Source: Fulvivirga marina (GTDB taxonomy: Bacteria; Bacteroidota; Bacteroidia; Cytophagales; Cyclobacteriaceae). Taken from it: a stretch of DNA of 51,342 nucleotides. How positions within the stretch are numbered: the first letter of the stretch is position 1; each line of letters starts with the position of its first letter. The stretch spans positions 1 to 51,342 of the forward strand of contig NZ_JAEUGD010000020.1 in assembly GCF_016775155.1 (NCBI RefSeq), given 5' to 3'. The position numbers and the translations under genes were made by a program. This document shows positions 34,325 through 44,252 of the stretch, in pieces. The notes beneath the pieces were generated by a model, which ran no database searches, was not told where the DNA came from, and saw only the letters and a list, made by a program, of their open reading frames with translations.

Positions 34325-35879
34325 GTTTCGAATTTAGTGAAATTATTGGAATTATCATTTCCTCCATTGACACACCCCCATGCTGAAAGGTATCCTTATA
34401 ATAATTTACATAGTAGTTGTAGTTATTAGGATACGCAAAAAACTGATCTTCGGTAGCAAAAACATACGTGGAAGAAACGTTAATCTTGGGCAAGTGAAGG
34501 CGTTCCGGCTTAAATGCTTCCATTATTTTATCCGCATGATCATACCCTAGGTTTTTACCCTGCTTATACCTGAGATTAGTGTTTGTATTTCTATCTCCTA
34601 CTATTTTAAAAGGGCGCTTCACCCGGATCGTACCATGATCGGTGGTGACTATCAGTTTTCCTCCGGCTTCAGCTATTAACCTCAGTGCCTCTATTAATGG
34701 TGAGTGCTCTATCCAGGACTTTGTAATAGACCTATAAGCAGACTCATCAGGAGCCAGCTCCCTGATCATAACCATATCGGTGCGTGCATGGGACAGCATA
34801 TCCACAAAATTGTATACAATAACGTTCAGATCGTTATTCATCAGATTCCTCACATTATCTACAAGCTGTTTTCCCTCACTGATCTGCTTTATCTTAGTAT
34901 AGCTAAATTTTATATTAAGGTTATTCCTCCTGATCTGCCTTTCAAGAAACTCATCTTCATGATTATTTTTCCCTTCTTCCACATCTTCACCAACCCAGAG
35001 ATCCTTATGTTTCTGGGACATCTCCAAAGGTAGCATCCCTGAAAAAATCGCATTTCGGGAGTATGCGGTAGTTGTAGGCAATATTGAATAATAGGTATCC
35101 TCTTCTTCAACAGTAAAAAGCTCTAGTATGGCAGGCTCAATAATTTTCCACTGGTCATATCGTAAATTATCAATTACCAGGAAGAAAACCGGCTTACCCT
35201 GCCCAAGTTGAGGAAACACTTTCTTCTTCATCAACTGATGAGAAAGGAGTGGTTTTTCAGCATTAGCATCATTTAACCAATCTTCATAGTTTTCGTTAAT
35301 AAACTTGGCAAACTGATTGTTAGCCTCATCCTTTTGCATATTAAGAACTTCAGCCATGCTTTTGTTCTCCGTTTCATCAATCTCGAGTTCCCAGTATATC
35401 AATTTCTTATAGATCTCTGCCCACTCTCTATGGCTAAGGTCATCATTAAAAGCCATGCTGATATTGCGAAACTCCTGTTGATACGACAGGTTGGTCTTTT
35501 CCGTGATTAGTCTCTTATTTTCCAGTATCTTCTTGACCGAAAGTAATATCTGGCTTGGGTTAAGAGGCTTTATAAGATAGTCTGCTATTTTTGCCCCGAT
35601 CGCCTCTTCCATGATCAGCTCTTCTTCACTTTTGGTGATCATCACCACAGGCAAGTTGGGTCGCAAAGATTTAATCTGGGTCAAAGTTTCCAGACCCGAC
35701 ATCCCTGGCATGTTCTCATCGAGAAAAACTACATCAAAATGTCTCTCCTCACATTGCTCCAGTGCATCGGCTCCACTATTTACCGGGGTAATATCATAGC
35801 CCTTATTTTCCAAAAAAAGGATATGTGGTTTAAGAAGGTCTATTTCATCATCTGCCCATAAAATATTATATCTCTGCAT
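34314..35879 (-). CDS. porX: PorX, type IX secretion response regulator
   Basis: A response regulator with a PglZ/alkaline-phosphatase-type effector domain that controls type IX secretion and gliding genes in Bacteroidota. The 521-residue protein has a receiver domain at 1-120 (acidic DDE near 10-12, phospho-acceptor Asp54 in VFLDENMPG, and the KPLNP lysine). A helical linker follows, then a phosphatase-like domain (VFFLVIDNLRYDQW, TTTAYSRNAIFSGMLP, VTTDHGT, and YDHADKIM). The cognate kinase PorY is not in this window. The gene opens a minus-strand unit with tsaE and ald; its promoter shares the 181-base gap with the divergent HD gene. Confidence 0.95.
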   Translation of the reverse strand: MQRYNILWADDEIDLLKPHILFLENKGYDITPVNSGADALEQCEERHFDVVFLDENMPGMSGLETLTQIKSLRPNLPVVMITKSEEELIMEEAIGAKIADYLIKPLNPSQILLSVKKILENKRLITEKTNLSYQQEFRNISMAFNDDLSHREWAEIYKKLIYWELEIDETENKSMAEVLNMQKDEANNQFAKFINENYEDWLNDANAEKPLLSHQLMKKKVFPQLGQGKPVFFLVIDNLRYDQWKIIEPAILELFTVEEEDTYYSILPTTTAYSRNAIFSGMLPLEMSQKHKDLWVGEDVEEGKNNHEDEFLERQIRRNNLNIKFSYTKIKQISEGKQLVDNVRNLMNNDLNVIVYNFVDMLSHARTDMVMIRELAPDESAYRSITKSWIEHSPLIEALRLIAEAGGKLIVTTDHGTIRVKRPFKIVGDRNTNTNLRYKQGKNLGYDHADKIMEAFKPERLHLPKINVSSTYVFATEDQFFAYPNNYNYYVNYYKDTFQHGGVSMEEMIIPIISLNSKHGR

Positions 35880-36060
35880 ATTCGTATTATCCTGATAATT
35901 AATTGAGTTATTAGCTTAACTGGTTAATAACTCCTCTTGTTTTTCTTTATTTTAATGTATCTATAATTTCCTATTGCCTATTTTTGTCACTTGCTTCACA
36001 ACAAGCATCAAAAAAACAACAAATTTCTTTTATCACGTAACGGAATAATCGCAGAATAGA

Positions 36061-37290
36061 TTGAACAAAAGAAAAATTTTCAACGATCCCGTATATGGCT
36101 TCATCAATATAAAAAGCGACCTGATTTTTGACATCATCGAGCAACCCGTTTTCCAAAGGTTAAGGCGTATCAAGCAACTCGGGCTGACGGACCTGGTTTA
36201 CCCCGGCGCCCTTCACACCCGCTTTCACCATGCCATTGGGGCGATGCACCTGATGACCCGCGCATTGGATAACCTCCGCAGCAAGGGCATTGACATCAGT
36301 GATGATGAATATGAAGCCGCACAAATAGCCATTCTGCTTCATGATATTGGCCACGGACCGTTTTCACATGCCCTGGAATTTAGCCTTCTTCAAGGGATAA
36401 AGCACGAAAGCCTGTCCTATTTACTAATGAAGCATCTCAATTCCAAATTTAACAACAAACTTGAGTTGAGTTTAAAAATATTTCAAAATACCTATAAAAA
36501 ATGTTTCCTACACCAACTAGTATCCAGCCAGTTAGACATGGACCGTCTGGACTATTTAAAGCGGGATAGTTTTTTTACAGGGGTTTCAGAAGGTGCCATC
36601 GGCCTCGACAGGATCATTAGCATGCTCAATGTAGTGGATGATCAGATCGTTGTTGAAGAAAAGGGTCTCTATAGCATTGAAAACTTCCTCAATGCACGGC
36701 GCCTCATGTACTGGCAGGTTTACCTTCACAAAGCCTCCGTAAGCGCCGAAAAAATGCTGGTCAACCTTATCATTAGAGCCAAAGATCTGGCACTTAGCGG
36801 ACATGATGTTTTTGCCAGTGAAGCACTAAAAACGTTCTTAACAGGACAAAAGACACTGGAAGATTTCCAGCAGGACAACGACCTTATTTCCACTTACGGC
36901 ATGCTGGATGACTATGACATCTGGGGTGCTATTAAGATATGGCAGCATAGTAGCGACAAAATCCTCAGTTCATTGAGCACACAGCTACTTAACCGCGAAT
37001 TATATAAAATCAAGCTCACCAATGACCCACTGAGTAAGGACGAGCTTAAAACACTGCGAAATAAAATAGCTGAGAGTTATAATATTGTAAGAGCGGACGC
37101 ACGCTACTTTTTTGCTTATGGTGAAGTAACCAATAAAGCATACATTGCAGAAGGACAGTCAATCAATATCTTAACTAAAAAAGGAAAAGTAATAGACATT
37201 GCAGAGGCTGTAGATTTACCTAATATCAAGGCTATCAGCAAAATTGTTAAAAAATACTATCTATGCTGCCCCAAAAATGTATCTTTGTGA
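36061..37290 (+). CDS. HD-domain phosphohydrolase
   Basis: A metal-dependent phosphohydrolase of the HD superfamily, related to YdhJ/SAMHD1-type dNTP hydrolases. In the 409 residues I see TRFHHAIGAMHL near 53-64, the paired HD in LLHDIGHGPFSHALE (His94-Asp95), and SQLDMDRLDYLKRDSFFTG further on. The true substrate is unknown. The start codon is TTG at 36061, chosen because the conserved KRKIFNDPVYGFI follows directly and no upstream ATG is available. It heads the lipid A gene run, 32 bases before lpxD, and diverges from porX. Confidence 0.9.
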   Translation: MNKRKIFNDPVYGFINIKSDLIFDIIEQPVFQRLRRIKQLGLTDLVYPGALHTRFHHAIGAMHLMTRALDNLRSKGIDISDDEYEAAQIAILLHDIGHGPFSHALEFSLLQGIKHESLSYLLMKHLNSKFNNKLELSLKIFQNTYKKCFLHQLVSSQLDMDRLDYLKRDSFFTGVSEGAIGLDRIISMLNVVDDQIVVEEKGLYSIENFLNARRLMYWQVYLHKASVSAEKMLVNLIIRAKDLALSGHDVFASEALKTFLTGQKTLEDFQQDNDLISTYGMLDDYDIWGAIKIWQHSSDKILSSLSTQLLNRELYKIKLTNDPLSKDELKTLRNKIAESYNIVRADARYFFAYGEVTNKAYIAEGQSINILTKKGKVIDIAEAVDLPNIKAISKIVKKYYLCCPKNVSL

Positions 37291-37322
37291 AAATATAAAT
37301 CGAACTATTCTGCGCAGTTTTA

Positions 37323-38381
37323 ATGGAATTTACCGTTAATCAAATAGCATCACTTTTAGGTGGCGAGGTAAAAGGAGATGGGGAATTGAAAATTAACATG
37401 CTGGCTAAAATTCAGGAAGCTGAAAAAAGCCAGATATCCTTTCTCTCTAACCTCAAGTATGAGAACCATCTTTATAGCACTAACGCCGGTGCTGTAATAG
37501 TAAATAAAGATTTCGAACCCAAGAAACCGGTTAAGACAACTTTAATACTTGTTGAAGACCCGTATTCATCATTTACGGTGCTTCTTGAAGAATATCATAA
37601 GTTTATCAGTTTCCAAAAGACAGGTATTGAAGAACCCTCTTTTATAGGTAAGGACTGTCAGGTGGGACAGGATGTCTACCGCGGCGCTTTCTCATACATT
37701 GGCAACAATGTGAAAATTGGAGACAATGTAAAAATATACCCTCACGCCTATATTGGAGACAATGTGAAAATTGGCAACAACACCATCGTAAACTCAGGGG
37801 TAAAACTATATGCCAACACAGTCATCGGCAATAATTGTGTATTACATTCTGGTGTGGTAATAGGTAGCGATGGGTTTGGGTTCGCACCACAGGAAGATGG
37901 TACTTATAAGACCATTCCTCAAATGGGCAATGTAACCGTAGGCGACAATGTAGATATTGGAGCCAACACCGTTATTGACTGTGCCACTTTCCATGGCGAT
38001 TCCACAAAAATCCATAGTGGCGTCAAGCTTGACAACCTTATCCAGATTGCCCACAATGTAGAAATCGGAAAGAACACCGTTATTGCAGCCCAATCAGGCG
38101 TCAGTGGTTCAACTATCATCGGAGAGAACTGTGTTATTGCAGGGCAGGTCGGCATTGCTGGTCACATTGTACTGGCCAACAAAACATCAATTGGAGCAAA
38201 AGCCGGTCTTGGAAAATCTATCAAGGAAGAAGATGCCAAACTTATGGGCAGCCCGGCCTTTGATGTAAAAGATTTCTACCGCTCGTATGCCGCATTCAAA
38301 AATCTCCCCGATTTAAATGCCAAATTGAAGCAACTTGAAGAAAAAGTACTAAATTTGCCGACATTTCAGGAAAAGCAGTAA
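37323..38381 (+). CDS. lpxD: LpxD, UDP-3-O-acylglucosamine N-acyltransferase
   Basis: Adds the second acyl chain in lipid A synthesis. The 352-residue protein has the uridine-binding N domain at 1-100 (VNQIASLLGGEVKGDG, ISFLSNLKYENH) and a left-handed beta helix made of hexapeptide repeats over about 110-320, including IGNNVKIGDNVKIYPHAYIGD. The GSDGFGFAPQ and catalytic-His region DNLIQIAHNVEIGKN are typical. Its stop overlaps the lpxC start by one base. Confidence 0.96.
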   Translation: MEFTVNQIASLLGGEVKGDGELKINMLAKIQEAEKSQISFLSNLKYENHLYSTNAGAVIVNKDFEPKKPVKTTLILVEDPYSSFTVLLEEYHKFISFQKTGIEEPSFIGKDCQVGQDVYRGAFSYIGNNVKIGDNVKIYPHAYIGDNVKIGNNTIVNSGVKLYANTVIGNNCVLHSGVVIGSDGFGFAPQEDGTYKTIPQMGNVTVGDNVDIGANTVIDCATFHGDSTKIHSGVKLDNLIQIAHNVEIGKNTVIAAQSGVSGSTIIGENCVIAGQVGIAGHIVLANKTSIGAKAGLGKSIKEEDAKLMGSPAFDVKDFYRSYAAFKNLPDLNAKLKQLEEKVLNLPTFQEKQ

Positions 38382-39775
38382 TGAATATCAAACAACACAC
38401 GATAAAGAAATCCGTAACACTTTCCGGAGTAGGTTTACATACAGGTGTAGAAACTAACATGACTTTTCTTCCGGCTAAACCGGGGCATGGCATTAAGTTT
38501 CAGAGAATTGACCTTGAAGGTCAGCCTGTGGTAGATGCGGATGTAGACAACGTAGTAGATCTGTCCAGAGGTACAACTATAGAGCAAAGTGGTGCTCGCA
38601 TCAATACCGTTGAGCATACCTTAGCCGCCTTAGTAGGCCTGGAAATTGACAACGTACTTATCCAACTGGACGGTCCGGAGCCTCCCATCATGGATGGCAG
38701 CTCTCAGCAATTTGTTGATATTCTTAACGAAGCTGGAACTGAGGAACAAAATGCTCTGAGGGATTTCTACGAGGTTCAGGATAGCATCTTTTACAGAGAA
38801 CCTGCAAGAGATGTTGAAATAGCAGCTCTCCCTCTGGATGATTACAGGGTAACAGTAATGATAGATTATAACTCCCCTGTTCTTGGCAGCCAGCATGCTT
38901 CATTAACTGACATTAGCCAGTTTGAAAAAGAGATAGCTTCCTGTCGAACTTTCTGTTTTCTGCATGAACTGGAAATGCTGCACAAGCATAACCTGATTAA
39001 AGGTGGCGATCTAAATAATGCTATAGTTGTTGTTGATCGCGTTGTAAAAGAAGAAGAACTAGAAAGTCTGGCCTCACTTTTTAACAAGCCAAAAGTAGAA
39101 GTTAAAAAAGAGGGTATACTCAATAATGTTGAACTAAGGTACCGCAACGAGCCTGCTAGACACAAACTGCTAGACGTCATGGGAGACCTTGCCCTGGCAG
39201 GAAAACCTATAAAGGCGCAAATACTTGCTGCAAGACCCGGCCATGCTGCGAATGTAGCATTTGCAAAAAAACTTAAGCGGGCTATGGAGACTTCTGCCAA
39301 GCAGAATGCCCCAAAATACAACCCGAGTTTGCCCCCTGTACTTGACATCAACCAGATTTCAAATATACTTCCCCATAGATATCCATTTCTACTCATTGAC
39401 AAGATCATTCATTTAGATGAAGAGAGTGTATCTGGTGTAAAAAACGTGACACTCAATGAACATTTTTTCATGGGCCACTTCCCGGGTAACCCTGTTATGC
39501 CGGGAGTTTTACAAGTAGAAGCTATGGCTCAAATTGGCGGAATTTTGGTTCTGAACACAGTTCCCGATCCTGAAAACTATTGGACGTACTTCTTAGGAAT
39601 AGAGAACTTCAGATTTAGAAAGATGGTATTGCCCGGAGATACGCTGGTGATAAAATGTGATTTGTTAGCGCCAATCAAAAGAGGCATCGCAAAAATGACA
39701 GGAAGGGCATTTGTAGGAAACACGCTGGTATGTGAAGGAACAATGACTGCCAGCATAGTAAGGAAAGACTCATGA
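38381..39775 (+). CDS. lpxC/fabZ: LpxC-FabZ bifunctional fusion
   Basis: A fused enzyme typical of Bacteroidota. Residues 1-300 are LpxC, the zinc deacetylase committing to lipid [16 protein letters not shown] at the start, [17 protein letters not shown] with a zinc histidine, [13 protein letters not shown], and [15 protein letters not shown] with further ligands. Residues about 320-464 are FabZ, the 3-hydroxyacyl-ACP dehydratase: [14 protein letters not shown] and [19 protein letters not shown], with the active-site histidine. The ORF overlaps both neighbours (1 base with lpxD, 4 bases with lpxA), so the three are closely coupled. Confidence 0.96.
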   Translation: MNIKQHTIKKSVTLSGVGLHTGVETNMTFLPAKPGHGIKFQRIDLEGQPVVDADVDNVVDLSRGTTIEQSGARINTVEHTLAALVGLEIDNVLIQLDGPEPPIMDGSSQQFVDILNEAGTEEQNALRDFYEVQDSIFYREPARDVEIAALPLDDYRVTVMIDYNSPVLGSQHASLTDISQFEKEIASCRTFCFLHELEMLHKHNLIKGGDLNNAIVVVDRVVKEEELESLASLFNKPKVEVKKEGILNNVELRYRNEPARHKLLDVMGDLALAGKPIKAQILAARPGHAANVAFAKKLKRAMETSAKQNAPKYNPSLPPVLDINQISNILPHRYPFLLIDKIIHLDEESVSGVKNVTLNEHFFMGHFPGNPVMPGVLQVEAMAQIGGILVLNTVPDPENYWTYFLGIENFRFRKMVLPGDTLVIKCDLLAPIKRGIAKMTGRAFVGNTLVCEGTMTASIVRKDS

Positions 39776-40551
39776 ACCAACCATTAGCATATATTCATCC
39801 TCAGGCTAAAATTGCCAGGAATGTAGTTATTGAACCATTTTCTACCATCCATAAAAATGTTACTATAGATGAAGGGACATGGATAGGACCGAATGTAACA
39901 ATATTTGAAGGCGCCAGAATAGGTAAGAACGTAAAGATCTTTCCTGGCGCATCAATATCTGCAGTACCTCAAGACCTGAAATACAAAGGAGAAGAAACCG
40001 AGACTTTTATCGGTGATAACACCGTTGTGCGTGAGTATGTAACGGTAAGCAGAGGCACAGATGACAGAGATAAAACAGTAATAGGAAGTAATTGTCTGCT
40101 GATGGCTTATGTGCACGTAGCCCATGACTGTATTATTGGAGACAACTGCATTATAGCCAATGCCGTGCAAATAGCAGGTCATGTTACTGTACAAGATTAT
40201 GCCATCATTGGTGGATCAAGTGCTATACATCAATTTGTAAAGGTAGGTGCGCACAGCATGCTTTCTGGCGGTTCATTGGTAAGAAAAGATGTACCTCCAT
40301 ACACTAAAGCAGCCCGAGAACCTCTTACTTACTGCGGCATTAACTCCATTGGCTTAAGACGCAGGGGTTTCTCATCTGAGAAAATAAATGAGATACAAGA
40401 AATATACAGATACGTGTTCCTGAAAGGGTTAAATAACTCCAAAGCCCTTGACCTCGTAGAACTGGAACTTGCTCCTTCAAAAGAACGCGATGAAATCATT
40501 AACTTTATAAGAAGCTCTGACCGTGGTGTAATGAAAGGATATTCTTATTAA
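39772..40551 (+). CDS. lpxA: LpxA, UDP-N-acetylglucosamine acyltransferase
   Basis: The first acyltransferase of lipid A synthesis. The 259 residues form a hexapeptide beta helix (YIHPQAKIARNVVIEPF at the start, then repeated I-G-x-N units) and a helical C-terminal domain with INSIGLRRRGFSSEKINEIQEIYR. Also visible are the EYVTVSRGT block and the catalytic-His region LMAYVHVAHDC. It starts inside the lpxC-fabZ stop. Together with the two genes before it, it completes the early lipid A pathway. Confidence 0.96.
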   Translation: MNQPLAYIHPQAKIARNVVIEPFSTIHKNVTIDEGTWIGPNVTIFEGARIGKNVKIFPGASISAVPQDLKYKGEETETFIGDNTVVREYVTVSRGTDDRDKTVIGSNCLLMAYVHVAHDCIIGDNCIIANAVQIAGHVTVQDYAIIGGSSAIHQFVKVGAHSMLSGGSLVRKDVPPYTKAAREPLTYCGINSIGLRRRGFSSEKINEIQEIYRYVFLKGLNNSKALDLVELELAPSKERDEIINFIRSSDRGVMKGYSY

Positions 40552-40569
40552 GTTGCATTAGGTCGTCAT

Positions 40570-41196
40570 ATGGAAGTATCCCTTCAAAATCTAGCCAAAA
40601 GATATAATAAGGAATGGATCTTCAAAGACCTTAGTTATGATCTTGCAGCAGGTGAATGCTATGCATTGATAGGGTCCAACGGAAGTGGAAAATCAACTCT
40701 ATTGCAAATAATATCAGGTTACCACCTACCTTCTGCCGGTAGTATAGCCTATATGAATCAAGGTGCCCCGATTGCCCCTGAACATATTTTTCAACATATT
40801 TCCATCTCTACACCTTACATGGAATTGATTGACGAATTTACGCTCAGAGAGCATCTTGATTTCCATTTCAAATTCAGAAAGATGCGAGAGGGATATACCG
40901 TTCACAAAATAATAGAAAGTTGCCTTTTGCTAAGTGCCAGGGATAAGTACATTAAAAATTTCTCCTCAGGCATGAAACAGCGATTAAAGCTGGCACTGTC
41001 CTTTTATACCGAAAGCAAATTGGTATTGCTTGATGAGCCAACATCAAACCTGGATAATCAAGGTACGCAATGGTATATGGAAAGGGTAAGGGAACTAAGA
41101 AAGACTGATGCAACAGTACTTATAGCATCGAATCAAGATTATGAATATGAGGAATTCTGCTCAGAACACATTGATCTACTGAAATATAAGAATTAA
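40570..41196 (+). CDS. ABC transporter ATP-binding protein
   Basis: A 208-residue ATPase with Walker A GSNGSGKST (35-43), a FSSGMKQRLKLAL signature, Walker B LVLLDEPTS and a terminal ASNQDYEY switch-like region. It lacks a permease partner in the window. It starts 18 bases after lpxA and probably belongs to that transcript. The substrate is unknown; context hints at the envelope, but that is inference. Confidence 0.9.
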   Translation: MEVSLQNLAKRYNKEWIFKDLSYDLAAGECYALIGSNGSGKSTLLQIISGYHLPSAGSIAYMNQGAPIAPEHIFQHISISTPYMELIDEFTLREHLDFHFKFRKMREGYTVHKIIESCLLLSARDKYIKNFSSGMKQRLKLALSFYTESKLVLLDEPTSNLDNQGTQWYMERVRELRKTDATVLIASNQDYEYEEFCSEHIDLLKYKN

Positions 41197-41315
41197 AGGT
41201 TACCTATCCTTACCGATATATATTTATCAAAAGCTAAAACAATATTATCAATTTATTCATTATTTTAGCTGGATGTTTGAATAACAAAATAAAAAATTTT
41301 TATCTTTCGAACTAG

Positions 41316-41323
41316 TAATTTTG
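41316..41323 (+). promoter_or_regulatory. Candidate -7 box (TAATTTTG)
   Basis: TAATTTTG fits the Bacteroidota TAnnTTTG consensus and lies 19 bases before the lipoprotein start in an AT-rich stretch. A clear -33 TTG is lacking. Confidence 0.4.
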
Positions 41324-41342
41324 TATTGTAAACTTAGTATTA

Positions 41343-41798
41343 ATGAAAAATCTAACCTACTTATTTAGCGCAGTTATTCTGTTAGTGGTATTAACAACAA
41401 TAGGTTGTAAGAAAGACGATGATCCGGGGCTTTCTGAAGAGGAACAACAATTAGAAGCATTGGCGGGAACTTGGGTTGCCACTACTGTTAACGACGGGGT
41501 TCAGGATAGACAAGACTATGACGGTTTCACTCTGACTATAAATAAAGAATTGACCTATTCAACTGCAGGCGGTCCTAATCTGCTTCCTATGCCAGAAGCT
41601 GGATCATTTGTTTTCGGCACCAATGTAAAAAGCAATATAGTTATTGATCCTACTGACGCTAATATCCCTGCCACATACTCAATAGCTGCAGATGGAGCTA
41701 CTCTAACTTTATCATTTACTTATAGTGGTTCTGGCTTTGCAAATACCAGAACAAACAGTGTAAACGGAAGCTGGACATTCACGTTCGCAAAACAATAA
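41343..41798 (+). CDS. Lipocalin-like lipoprotein
   Basis: A small outer-envelope lipoprotein. The 151 residues begin with a lipoprotein signal whose cysteine is near 22 (TIGC), followed by KKDDD, an acidic stretch typical of surface-destined Bacteroidota lipoproteins. The mature part looks like a lipocalin-type beta barrel: LAGTWVATTVNDG near the start, then LTINKELTYSTAGG, and a final WTFTF strand. The family call is by pattern, not by a named domain. It is monocistronic, with a candidate promoter just upstream and a strong terminator behind. Confidence 0.75.
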   Translation: MKNLTYLFSAVILLVVLTTIGCKKDDDPGLSEEEQQLEALAGTWVATTVNDGVQDRQDYDGFTLTINKELTYSTAGGPNLLPMPEAGSFVFGTNVKSNIVIDPTDANIPATYSIAADGATLTLSFTYSGSGFANTRTNSVNGSWTFTFAKQ

Positions 41799-41810
41799 AA
41801 TACAAATACA

Positions 41811-41850
41811 AAAAAGCGGCTCTTGAATGTCAAGAGCCGCTTTTTTTTTG
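41811..41850. terminator. Strong bidirectional terminator
   Basis: Perfect 15-bp inverted repeat, AAAAAGCGGCTCTTG (41811-41825) and CAAGAGCCGCTTTTT (41831-41845), with a 5-base loop. The T run on the plus strand and the A run before it allow it to end both the lipoprotein gene and the convergent mutS2 gene. Confidence 0.9.
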
Positions 41851-41864
41851 TACTTAGTCCACTT

Positions 41865-44252
41865 CTATTTCAATTCAATAACACTGATACCCGCTCCTCC
41901 CCTTTCAACATGTTCATCATGAATTGAAGCTACCAGTCCCGAATCTTTTAAATAGTTTCGGATCAAGTCCCTGAGCACTCCATTGCCCTTACCATGCAGT
42001 ATTCTGATTTCCTGCATATTAAAAAGCAGGGCATCATCAATAAATTTATCAACCAGTCCTAAAACTTCCTCAACCCGCTTACCTCTGACATCCAGAGTTG
42101 AACTGAATTCGGCAAGCTTCTGATTTAGATTCATCCCTGAAACACTTCGTGTCGGATTCTTCTTTGCCTGCTTGGCCATACCTTTGGAGATTTTTTCCAG
42201 CCTATTGAGCTTTACCATAGTTTTTAATCCACCGATCAGAACTTCTCCATCCTTACCTCTGATATCAAGCACCTCCCCAACAACATCTTTATCTTTGATT
42301 CGTACGTGATCGCCTACTTCTACTTTACCAGGAATCACTTTTAGCTTCTCATGCTCTTCGATAATCTGTTCCGGGTTCACCCTTTCCTTTAACTGTCCTA
42401 ACCTCTCCCTTACTCTTTTGGTCTCCTTCTTTTCAGCTTTATTCTCACGAATATGCCTAATGGTCTTCTCTATCTCACGGTTGGTGCTGGACAATAGTTG
42501 GGCTGCTTCCTTTTTAGCTGAATCGATAATCTCCTTCTTGCGATTCTCCAGTTTATTATAGAGTTGATCGTACTTATTCTTCAAGTTCTTAACTAGTTGT
42601 TCAGTCTCTCTGGCTTCTTTTTCGCGTCGGGCTATTTCCTGCTCTTGTCTTTCCAGTTTAAGAATGAGGTCATCTACATTCATTGATTTACTTCCAGCAA
42701 TGCTCCTTGCGTAGTCAATAACCTGAGGTGACAGTCCTATTTTCTTAGCAATTTCAAGAGAAAAAGAACTACCTGGCTTTCCAATTTCAAGTTCATAAAG
42801 TGGTTCCAGATTTTGCATATCAAACTTCATAGCCCCATTTATCACGCCTTCCTTTTGACCTGCATAATGCTTTATATTACTATAGTGCGTAGTAATAACT
42901 CCATTCCCCTGTCTTTCGACCAATTTATCAAGTATTGCTTCGGCAATAGCTCCTCCAAAATGCGGATCTGTACCTGTACCAAACTCATCAATAAGGCAAA
43001 GGGTTTTTTTATCCGTATGCTTCAAAAAGTATCGCATATTAGTCAGGTGAGAACTGTAGGTACTCAAGTCATTCTCAATGGATTGCTCATCTCCAATATC
43101 TATGAAAATGTTTTCAAAAACACCTGCAACAGATCCCTCCCCCAAGGGCACCAGCAAACCACTCTGCAACATATACTGAATAAGACCAACTGTTTTAAGA
43201 CATACTGATTTCCCTCCAGCATTAGGCCCTGAAATAATGATCATTCTTTGTTCTTCTTCCAAAGCAATATCAAGAGGAACTACCTTACGACCAGTTTTTT
43301 CGTAGGCAAGAAACAACAGCGGGTGCCTGGCCTTCTTCCATCGCATACTCCTTTCGTCACTAACTTTAGGCATCAACGCATTCATATCAATGGCCAACCG
43401 TGCCTTTGCCCGTATAAAATCAATCAATGACAGAAACTGATACGCACGCCTGATATCATCCAGGTTTTCACGCAGAAGGTCTGTAAGCGCCGTCAGGATA
43501 CGGATAACTTCTCGCTTCTCTGCATTCTCAAGCTCTCTAATTTCATTGTTTCCTTCCAGTACTTCAGCCGGCTCCAAAAACACTGTCTGCCCCGTAGCTG
43601 ACTCATCATGTACAAACCCTTTTATTCTTCTTTTATATTCGGCTGTTATGGGAATCACCATCCTCCCATCCCTGATAGTCATAGAAGCTCCTTCAGGCAC
43701 ATATCCATCCTTCACCGCATTTTTATAAATACTATTCAGTGTTCTCCTTACCTGAGCATGCTTGGATTTTAATTGCTGCCTGACCTCTGCTAGCTGTTCG
43801 CTTGCTGAATCTTTTACATACCCGTTGTCATCTATCTTATCGCTGATCTTACGGCATATACCTTCATCAAACTGCACCATGTTGGTAAGCAAATGGAGCT
43901 GAGGAAACTCCTGGGATCGCTTACGCAAAAACCTATCGCAAGAAAGTATGGTCTGTAATGATCTATTGATATTAAGAAATTCCTCCTCTAAAAGAAACGC
44001 CCCTTCTGTCTTAGACCGCTCAAGAGCAGTAGATACATCCAGAAAATAACTTGATGGAAATAGTTCGCTTGCCACCAGTATTTTCATAAACTCTTCTGTC
44101 TGTAAGAGCAGTTTTCTGATGTGATCTGGCTTATTGCTTAGTGTTATCTTGTCTACAATAGCACCTCCCAGGTTTGACAGGCATTTCTCCTTTAATAAAA
44201 GTCTGATTTTATCAAAGCCCAATTTGGCTTCTATATCTTTTGGGTAAAGCAT
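41865..44252 (-). CDS. mutS2: MutS2 endonuclease/ATPase
   Basis: A MutS-like protein without the mismatch-recognition domain. It acts on branched DNA to limit recombination, and in some bacteria on collided ribosomes. The 795 residues hold the core helical domain, then the ATPase: Walker A ISGPNAGGKS near 343-352, DIGDEQSIENDLSTYSSHL and LIDEFGTGTDP. A long charged coiled coil (about 520-640), a KOW-like segment and a C-terminal Smr nuclease domain follow (STLDVRGKRVEEVLG, EIRILHGKGNGVLRD). It starts one base after the DUF4296 stop. Confidence 0.95.
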   Translation of the reverse strand: MLYPKDIEAKLGFDKIRLLLKEKCLSNLGGAIVDKITLSNKPDHIRKLLLQTEEFMKILVASELFPSSYFLDVSTALERSKTEGAFLLEEEFLNINRSLQTILSCDRFLRKRSQEFPQLHLLTNMVQFDEGICRKISDKIDDNGYVKDSASEQLAEVRQQLKSKHAQVRRTLNSIYKNAVKDGYVPEGASMTIRDGRMVIPITAEYKRRIKGFVHDESATGQTVFLEPAEVLEGNNEIRELENAEKREVIRILTALTDLLRENLDDIRRAYQFLSLIDFIRAKARLAIDMNALMPKVSDERSMRWKKARHPLLFLAYEKTGRKVVPLDIALEEEQRMIIISGPNAGGKSVCLKTVGLIQYMLQSGLLVPLGEGSVAGVFENIFIDIGDEQSIENDLSTYSSHLTNMRYFLKHTDKKTLCLIDEFGTGTDPHFGGAIAEAILDKLVERQGNGVITTHYSNIKHYAGQKEGVINGAMKFDMQNLEPLYELEIGKPGSSFSLEIAKKIGLSPQVIDYARSIAGSKSMNVDDLILKLERQEQEIARREKEARETEQLVKNLKNKYDQLYNKLENRKKEIIDSAKKEAAQLLSSTNREIEKTIRHIRENKAEKKETKRVRERLGQLKERVNPEQIIEEHEKLKVIPGKVEVGDHVRIKDKDVVGEVLDIRGKDGEVLIGGLKTMVKLNRLEKISKGMAKQAKKNPTRSVSGMNLNQKLAEFSSTLDVRGKRVEEVLGLVDKFIDDALLFNMQEIRILHGKGNGVLRDLIRNYLKDSGLVASIHDEHVERGGAGISVIELK

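Noticed and set aside
36050-37318. 10-base inverted repeat CGCAGAATAG / CTATTCTGCG flanking the HD gene
   Set aside because: Only 10 bases, 1.2 kb apart, with no sign of mobility or a linked site-specific enzyme; could be chance.
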